This document shows positions 57,938 through 64,000 of a stretch of 64,000 nt of DNA, piece by piece. The DNA comes from Ceratopteris richardii (Eukaryota; Streptophyta; Polypodiopsida; Polypodiales; Pteridaceae). The position numbers were made by a program, and so were the translations under genes. Numbering within the stretch: the first letter of the stretch is position 1; each line of letters starts with the position of its first letter. The stretch is taken from NCBI GenBank assembly GCA_020310875.1, contig CM035420.1, positions 188,267,880-188,331,879 on the forward strand. The letters are read 5' to 3'. The notes below the pieces were generated by a model. The model was not told the DNA's origin, searched no databases, and saw only the letters and a program-made list of their open reading frames with translations.

Positions 57938-60900
57938 TCATCAATTGAGGTTTTCTCTGTCTTCTTTATACTTGCCATGTCTTTGAACCTTTGTAACTTA
58001 GGTCCATCCAGACTCTTTGTCATCATATCTGCCACTTGTTCTTTTGTTGGAGTATACATCACTTCAATCTGTTTATCTAGTACCTTTTCTCTCAAGAAAT
58101 GATACTGAATCTCTATATGCTTAGTCCTGGCATGAAAAACAGGGTTAGCTGCCAAATACAAAGAACTCATATTGTCTCCAAAAATTATCGGAGTACTATG
58201 ATCAATCTCAAAACTTTTCATCAAGGTCTTCAACCATATCACTTCCTTTGCAGCTTCTACCATTCCCTTATACTCAGCTTCTGTGGATGATAAAGCAACT
58301 GTGTGTTGCTTCTTTGAACACCAAGAAACTAACTTATCTCCAACATAACAGAGATATCCATGAGTAGACCTTCTATCATCTGAGTCACCTGCCCAATCTG
58401 CATCACTAAACACTTTGATTCTTGTGTCAGAAGTGAAACCATAATACAAACCTTCACTTAGGGTTCCTTTGATATATCTGAGTACCCTTTGGGCTGCAAT
58501 CCAATGAGTCTTCTTTGGACAATGCATAAATTGTGACAACACACCTACTGCATATGATAGATCTGGCCTTGTCAAGGTAGCATAGATTAGACTACCCACC
58601 AAACTCTGATATTTCTTCATGTCATTGAACTCTTCACCCCCATACCTGCTTAATTTATGATTTACCTCCAATGTTGTGGTTGAGGTCTTGCAATCTTCCA
58701 TGTTAAACTTGACTAGAAGATTCTTCAAATATCTCTCTTGTGAAACATATACTCCATGTTGAGTATACACAATCTGCATTCCTAGAAAATAAGATAAGTT
58801 TCCCAAGTCACTTATCTTAAACTCCTTCTCTATTTGCTTCTTGAGTTCATTGATTCCTTCAGCATCTGTTCCTGTAACAATAATATCATCAACATAAATG
58901 CACATGTAAATGTATCCATTTTCACTTGCCTTCACTAGCAAGCTACTATCTGCCTTTGATGCTTGAAATCCACATTCATTCAAGAACTTGACCAATCTGT
59001 AATTCCAAGCTCTTGGGGCTTGCTTCAACCCATATAAAGCTCTCTTGAGCTTACACACATAATCTGATCCAATTGATTCCATGAAGCCTTCTGGTTGTTC
59101 CATATATACTTCATCTGCAATGTATCCATTTAGAAATGCATTTTTCACATCCAATTGTGATAATTTCCATCCTTTGCAAGCAGCAATAGCAATCAATGTC
59201 CTAATTGTAGACATCTTAGCAACAGGACTAAAGGTTTCATCATAATCTACCCCATAAGTTTGGGCATAACCTTTGACCACAAGTCTAGCCTTATATCTAG
59301 ACACCTTACCATCTGCAAACCTCTTTGTTTTATATACCCACTTACATCCAATGACCTTCTGATTCTTTGGTCTTGGTACTAGTTCCCAAGTTTCATTTTC
59401 AAGTAGAGCATCATACTCTTCTTGCATTGCCTTCTCCCAATTCTGTTTACCTTTGGCTTCTCCATAAGTGGTTGGATCTTCTTCTGTTTTAACAATGTAG
59501 GCATAATCTTTTGTTGTTAGGAAAGATGTATCATAACTATACCTTATAGGTTCTTTCCTTTCCCTTGTAGATCTTCTGATTTCTGCACTTCTTGAAGTTT
59601 CAGCCTCATTTGATTCTGGATCAAATCTTGGCCCTTCTTCTACATGATCCTGCACTCTACATCTAGAGTCAACTTCATCAACAATTTCTTCACAAACTTT
59701 TACCTTTGCCTTTCCTTTCCTTTGAATTTCTTCAACACCTGTATACTCATTTGGTGATCCTGTATACCACATGTTTTGCTCATCAAATGTTACATCTTTA
59801 GTAACAAGAAATTGCTTTGTGGATGGACTCCACAACCTATAACCCATCTGTCTATCATCATATCCAATAAACACATACTTCTCTGCTTTTGGTTCTAGCT
59901 TATGTCTTAATTGTGAAGGAACATAAGCATATGCAATACATCCAAATACTTTACCATGATCAAGACTAGGCTTCTTACCCCACCATGCTTCATAAGGGGT
60001 TCCTCCATCCAAAACTTTGCAAGGCAACCTATTCACAAGGTATGTTGCAGTGTTAATGGCTTCTGCCCATAAGTAATTTGGACAATTCTTTTCCTTCATC
60101 ATGGCTCTTGCAAACTCTACAAGAGTTCTATTCCTCCTTTCTGCTACTCCATTCTGTTGAGGGGAGTACCTGCAAGTTACTTCTCTTTTGATACCTGCAT
60201 TCCACAAATAATCATCAAACTCTTTTGAGAAATACTCTCCCCCTCCATCTGATCTTAACCTCTTTAGCTTTTGTCCTGTGATCCTTTCTGCATAGACATG
60301 AAAATGTTTGAATGTCTTGAAAACTTCTGATTTATCTTTGATTACATACAAAGTAATCCACCTGGTTGCATCATCAACAAACAACACATAATATCTGGAT
60401 CCATTTATGCTATAGTCCCTTGAGGGACCCCATACATCTGTATGAATCAATTCAAGCATATTTGAATACTTGTACCCTGATTTGTTATAAGAACTCTTAT
60501 GTGCTTTACCTAATTGACAAGCTTCACACTTGTACACCATATGTTGCCCTTCAATATTTGGCAATCCAAGCACCACCTGATTCTTTGACATCTCCTTTAT
60601 AGCTCTCTCATTGAAATGACCTAGCCTTTTATGCCATAGGTCTAATTCAGATACCTTTTGACCTCCATAGGTAAATAATGCATGTCCCACATTACCTTGG
60701 ACTTTGAGAGTGAACAATCTTCCTTCCTTTTTACCTGCAATTATGATTCTATATCCCTGATTTGGATCTTGTACATAAACACCATCATTTGTGAATCTTA
60801 CCTCATATCCTTTCTCCACAATTTGCCCTACACTTATCAGATTTTTAGGAATAGTAGGAACATAAAGTACCTTGCTCAGAAGTGTACTTCCACTCTTTGT

Positions 60901-62106
60901 CTTCACTGATCCAATGCTCTCCACTTTATGTTTGGTATTGTCACCTGTTTGAACTGTATGTCCATTCACCCTTGCTTCCATATCAGTCATCAAGGATAGA
61001 TTCCCACTCAGATGGTTGCTACATCCTGAGTCAATATAGAACACTCTTTGATCTTCTCCCATTGATTCATGAGTTGCATTCAAGATAAGAGTCATGTCAT
61101 CCTTCTGATCTGATGCATAATTGTAATAATTGTTGTTGTAGGACTGAGATTGGAAGTTTCTTCCACCTCCTCTACCATATGATGTCCTACCACCTCTTCC
61201 TCTGAAGTTGCCTCTTTGGTTTCTGCCTCCTCTACCTCTTTGGTTATAATTCTGATTATTGCTTCCACCATTTTGATTATTATACCAACAATCATTTGCC
61301 AAATGATTTGTTCTGCCACAAATCCAACAAGCTTTAGTATTATCTTTGTTCTTACCTCCTCTTCCTTTACCTCTGAAATTTGTCTTCCCTTTTGTGAAGT
61401 TGGCTTGATTTGAATTCCCTTCATCATCATTTGATTGCTTTCCCTTGCCATTCTTTTTCTTGTCCTTAGAGTACATAGCTTGACTTGTACTTCTATCATT
61501 GTCTCCTTTAAGATCCTGCTCAAAGGTTAGCATGTGTCCTAGCAATTGATTAAGGTCAAGAGTAAAGTGATCAAGTGACAACTCTATGGACAATATAAAA
61601 GGCTTCCACTTCTCATCTCCTCTCAAACCTGTAAGTATTTGTCTTACCAACTTTTCTTCTTCAATGTCTTCATCCACTGCTCCCAAGCTATCTGCAATAT
61701 CTTTCATCCTTGCCACATAATCTGAAATTGATTGTGAGCTCTTCTTCTTGAAGGTTGTGAACTCAGCCCATAGTGAGGACTTCCTTGACTTAGTTGTATT
61801 TTGGAAATGCTCTTCCAAGGCATTCCAAACATCTGTGGCACTTTCCAAACCTCTGATGTGAGGTAGAAGGTAATCATTTACAGCCATGTAGATGATACTC
61901 CTTGCTTGAGCATCCTTTCTCATCCAAGTCTTCAACATTGCAAGTTCTTCCCTAGTAGGAATACTTGGATCTGCAAACTCAGGTTTTTCTTCATCTCCTG
62001 TAATAAATGATATAAGATCTTTGCTCATGAGGTGTGCTTCCATCCTCATGGACCATGCTGGATAGTTCTCCCTATCTAGCTTATCAATCTGCAAGCTTTC
62101 TCCCAT
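57934..62106 (-). CDS. Element I gag-pol polyprotein
   Basis: 1,390 codons with an ATG start at 62104-62106 (MGESLQIDKLDRENYPAWSM). Order along the protein: UBN2-type copia gag (about 1-215); CCHC knuckle CWICGRTNHLANDC (about 260) within a G/N/R-rich stretch; protease with YIDSGCSNHLSG (about 358); GAG-pre-integrase LWHKRLGHFNERAI (about 490); integrase core with HTDVWGP, RSDGGGEYFSKEF and PQQNGVAERRNRTLVEFARA (about 550-700); RT with VKNAFLNGYIADEVYMEQPE and YVDDIIVTG (about 895-1120); RNase H with FSDADWAGDSDDRR and LSSTEAEYKGM (about 1220-1360). The single-frame layout is normal for plant copia. It probably encodes all proteins for its own movement; expression is not shown by sequence. 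Confidence 0.97.
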   Translation of the reverse strand: MGESLQIDKLDRENYPAWSMRMEAHLMSKDLISFITGDEEKPEFADPSIPTREELAMLKTWMRKDAQARSIIYMAVNDYLLPHIRGLESATDVWNALEEHFQNTTKSRKSSLWAEFTTFKKKSSQSISDYVARMKDIADSLGAVDEDIEEEKLVRQILTGLRGDEKWKPFILSIELSLDHFTLDLNQLLGHMLTFEQDLKGDNDRSTSQAMYSKDKKKNGKGKQSNDDEGNSNQANFTKGKTNFRGKGRGGKNKDNTKACWICGRTNHLANDCWYNNQNGGSNNQNYNQRGRGGRNQRGNFRGRGGRTSYGRGGGRNFQSQSYNNNYYNYASDQKDDMTLILNATHESMGEDQRVFYIDSGCSNHLSGNLSLMTDMEARVNGHTVQTGDNTKHKVESIGSVKTKSGSTLLSKVLYVPTIPKNLISVGQIVEKGYEVRFTNDGVYVQDPNQGYRIIIAGKKEGRLFTLKVQGNVGHALFTYGGQKVSELDLWHKRLGHFNERAIKEMSKNQVVLGLPNIEGQHMVYKCEACQLGKAHKSSYNKSGYKYSNMLELIHTDVWGPSRDYSINGSRYYVLFVDDATRWITLYVIKDKSEVFKTFKHFHVYAERITGQKLKRLRSDGGGEYFSKEFDDYLWNAGIKREVTCRYSPQQNGVAERRNRTLVEFARAMMKEKNCPNYLWAEAINTATYLVNRLPCKVLDGGTPYEAWWGKKPSLDHGKVFGCIAYAYVPSQLRHKLEPKAEKYVFIGYDDRQMGYRLWSPSTKQFLVTKDVTFDEQNMWYTGSPNEYTGVEEIQRKGKAKVKVCEEIVDEVDSRCRVQDHVEEGPRFDPESNEAETSRSAEIRRSTRERKEPIRYSYDTSFLTTKDYAYIVKTEEDPTTYGEAKGKQNWEKAMQEEYDALLENETWELVPRPKNQKVIGCKWVYKTKRFADGKVSRYKARLVVKGYAQTYGVDYDETFSPVAKMSTIRTLIAIAACKGWKLSQLDVKNAFLNGYIADEVYMEQPEGFMESIGSDYVCKLKRALYGLKQAPRAWNYRLVKFLNECGFQASKADSSLLVKASENGYIYMCIYVDDIIVTGTDAEGINELKKQIEKEFKISDLGNLSYFLGMQIVYTQHGVYVSQERYLKNLLVKFNMEDCKTSTTTLEVNHKLSRYGGEEFNDMKKYQSLVGSLIYATLTRPDLSYAVGVLSQFMHCPKKTHWIAAQRVLRYIKGTLSEGLYYGFTSDTRIKVFSDADWAGDSDDRRSTHGYLCYVGDKLVSWCSKKQHTVALSSTEAEYKGMVEAAKEVIWLKTLMKSFEIDHSTPIIFGDNMSSLYLAANPVFHARTKHIEIQYHFLREKVLDKQIEVMYTPTKEQVADMMTKSLDGPKLQRFKDMASIKKTEKTSIDD

Positions 62107-62328
62107 CTGGTATTCACCTGTGTATTGAAATCTTCAAGCTTTACAAACAATGTATGTACCTTTACTTCGAATTGAACTCCTTTTGCCTTTCTTGATGTCA
62201 AATAGTCTTCTCCTCAAGCTTTGACTCCAAGCTTTCACTTCTTAGTCCTTCAAGTGTTGAGTTTCTTGAATCTGCAGCAGTCGGGATCCTCCTTTTCTTC
62301 AAATTGATGTCTCCTGCTCTGATACCAC
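62107..62328 (-). other. Element I leader with primer-binding site
   Basis: About 220 bp between LTR and start codon. The primer site, TGGTATCAGAGCAGGAG on the minus strand (62311-62327), matches initiator tRNA-Met, the usual copia primer. Element F has the same site. Confidence 0.9.
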
Positions 62329-63361
62329 TGATGGAGAATGTTAATCTCCAAAAGAACAACTTACTCTTGTGATTAGAGCACCTCTATACCAAGAATAAGT
62401 CAAACACTCCACTAATTTAGAGGATCAATTGCTAATTATCAAAAGATTAACAAATCTGTGAAGAAGATGAAACACAGAAAAGTCTGCTGCACTATTTCTC
62501 CACATTGACCTATCAAACGTGTAAAGTTTTTGATGAAACTTTATACAAAGTATCTCCTAAAGATTGCGCATCTACTCCAAGTTGAATTACTTCAAAAGAT
62601 TAAGTATAACTTGAGAAATCAACTTCTCAAGTTACCTATGTCAGAAACTGTCACTCAGAACAGTCGACTTTACACCTGTAACTTTTAAGACTTGGTTCTC
62701 CTTGAATAGAACCCGTTTTACAAAATGCTTCTAGACATGAGTAGCTTATCTTCCAACTTAAAGATTAAGCCCTCACTCATGCAAAACTTTAAACTGTGCT
62801 AGGAGAAATGACCAAAACATTGACTTTGAAATCTGTGCCTGTTTTAGGAACCAGTGAACATACTTCACATATGAATGTTCCTACACTTAATTCACTCAGC
62901 CTGATTACAATTGAAAGCTAAAACTTTGCACAGAGGTCAAGCAACTCTCAACTTAGACTTGTACAAAAGCATTTCACAATTGATCTACTATAGAAGGAGA
63001 ACACGCAGAAACATCGGGCGCAAATATTTTTCTTTACTCAGAAGAATTACAACTGAGTGATGAGAGCTAACTCAAAATCACTTTCCTCTATCTCATAACT
63101 TCATCTCCCTCATTCTTGGCTTCTAACTATTGTCACATATGCTCTCATACATGCCCCGTCTTTTCTCAAAGGATTTATAGATAATTTTGTACATGATTCT
63201 TACTAAACAAAAGATCTAAGTCATCTATGACTATACTAATGTACATATGTGTACACTTCTCTTGTTCTCTGAATGTAATCTTCTTCCACTCTTTAGGAAT
63301 TGATTCTTTCTTCATCATTTGATCTTCCAAGCCTTCAATTGGTGATTGGTCTGCACCAACA
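62329..63361 (-). repeat. Element I 5' LTR
   Basis: 1,033 bp; minus-strand start TGTTGGTGCAGACC, end CTCCATCA next to the primer site. The promoter was not located with confidence. Confidence 0.96.
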
Positions 63362-63366
63362 GTTTG
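63362..63366. repeat. Right target-site duplication of element I (GTTTG)
   Basis: Matches 56886-56890. Confidence 0.93.
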
Positions 63367-64000
63367 AGATCCATAGCTAAACAATGCTATGTTCTTGGTG
63401 TCCTCCACTTCAAAGGTGAAGAGTCTTCTTGTCTTTTCTCCTTTGGCAATCCTTCTAAATCCTTGTTTGGGGTCTTCCACATATGCTCCATGTCTTGTAA
63501 ACCTAACCTACAATCCTTTCTCCACAATTTCTCCAACACTTATCAAGTTTTTTGTTATAGTAGAAGATTCATATTTCCATCTGATGCCTTGATATTACTT
63601 ACTTTCTCCATGGAATGTCTTGTATCATCAACTGTCTGCACTTCATGTTTATTCTTATTCTTGGGATCTTCTAAATCAGAGAGCTACATTTCCTGATACA
63701 TGATTTGAGCACCTTGAGTCAATATAGAAAACATGATCATCATCCTTACCCTACTTCAATGATAGGTTCATGAGAAGTAATGAGTCCTCTTGACTTTGAT
63801 CTTCACTATAGTTGTTGTAATCCTTCCTTCCTCTATATCCATTTTGATCGTTGTTATTGTTGTTGTAGCAGTTGTATCCTCATCTGTATCTGCCTCTATT
63901 TGACTCAAATCCACCTCTATTGAATCCTCTTCCTCTGGAATTCCTTGGGTTCCTATAACATTCCTCCATAGTGTTATTAGAATAACCACAGATATTATAA
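63367..64000 (-). mobile_element. Element H, 5' segment (gag end, protease, GAG-pre-integrase)
   Basis: On the minus strand, GAG-pre-integrase sequence (KGEKTRRLFTFEVEDTKNIA, near 63370-63460) is preceded by a protease remnant (63530-63740) and the Arg/Gly/Asn-rich gag end (63780-64000), which matches element F near 48700-48990. The rest of gag and the 5' LTR lie off the right edge. It is broken. Confidence 0.85.

Larger units (their letters stand above)
56891..63361 (-). mobile_element. Element I: whole-looking Ty1/copia retrotransposon inside H
   Basis: 6.47 kb with two near-identical LTRs, initiator-Met-type primer site, one uninterrupted gag-pol frame, purine tract and target-site duplication. 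By eye the LTRs differ by about nine substitutions and one 2-bp indel over about 1,033 bp, mostly transitions, so it is young. It looks whole; no breaks were seen. It is inserted in element H in the same orientation, in the GAG-pre-integrase region. The copia sublineage is not resolved from sequence alone. Confidence 0.97.

Overview
The window looks like nuclear DNA of a land plant with a large, repeat-rich genome. The evidence is plant-type Ty3/gypsy and Ty1/copia retrotransposons, an L1-type LINE with a zf-RVT domain, tRNA primer sites of plant style, and no host gene, rRNA or tRNA gene that I can recognise. I cannot name the species; seed plant, fern and lycophyte all remain possible. Nearly every base belongs to a fossil or young retroelement, and several elements sit inside others.

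Left half (1-31700). Three members of one unusual Ty3/gypsy family are nested. Element B (1860-15266, + strand) has 626-bp LTRs and a TTCCC target-site duplication, and lies inside element A (- strand; 1-1859 plus 15272-21483). A lies inside element C (- strand, 21484 to about 31700). The 3' ends of A and C are off the left edge. Middle (31701-47265): E is an old, unrelated gypsy copy on the - strand. It abuts D (+ strand), a heavily decayed member of the A/B/C family.

Right half. 47896-48994 is a fragment of a copia element (F). It is followed by a 5'-truncated L1-type LINE (G, about 48995-52400) and 1.4 kb of TG-rich noncoding DNA with a diverged direct duplication. H is a broken copia element of F's family (- strand; 53796-56890 plus 63362-64000, running off the right edge). 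It is split by I (56891-63361, - strand), a copia element that looks whole: 1033/1035-bp LTRs, one 1390-codon gag-pol frame and a GTTTG target-site duplication.

The A/B/C/D family is the most interesting content. Besides gag, protease, RT, RNase H and integrase, it carries (1) a second HHCC zinc-binding module ahead of the usual integrase one, (2) a second retropepsin-like domain after integrase, followed by a basic tail with repeated W-V-P-K motifs, and (3) a 1.6-1.9 kb leader holding a tandem array built on short palindromes around TCGCGA. The array unit differs in every copy. I do not recognise this combination as a described lineage; the closest I can suggest is the Athila/Tat side of Ty3/gypsy. 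Confidence is high for boundaries supported by paired LTRs and duplications, and moderate to low where an element end is off-window or decayed.
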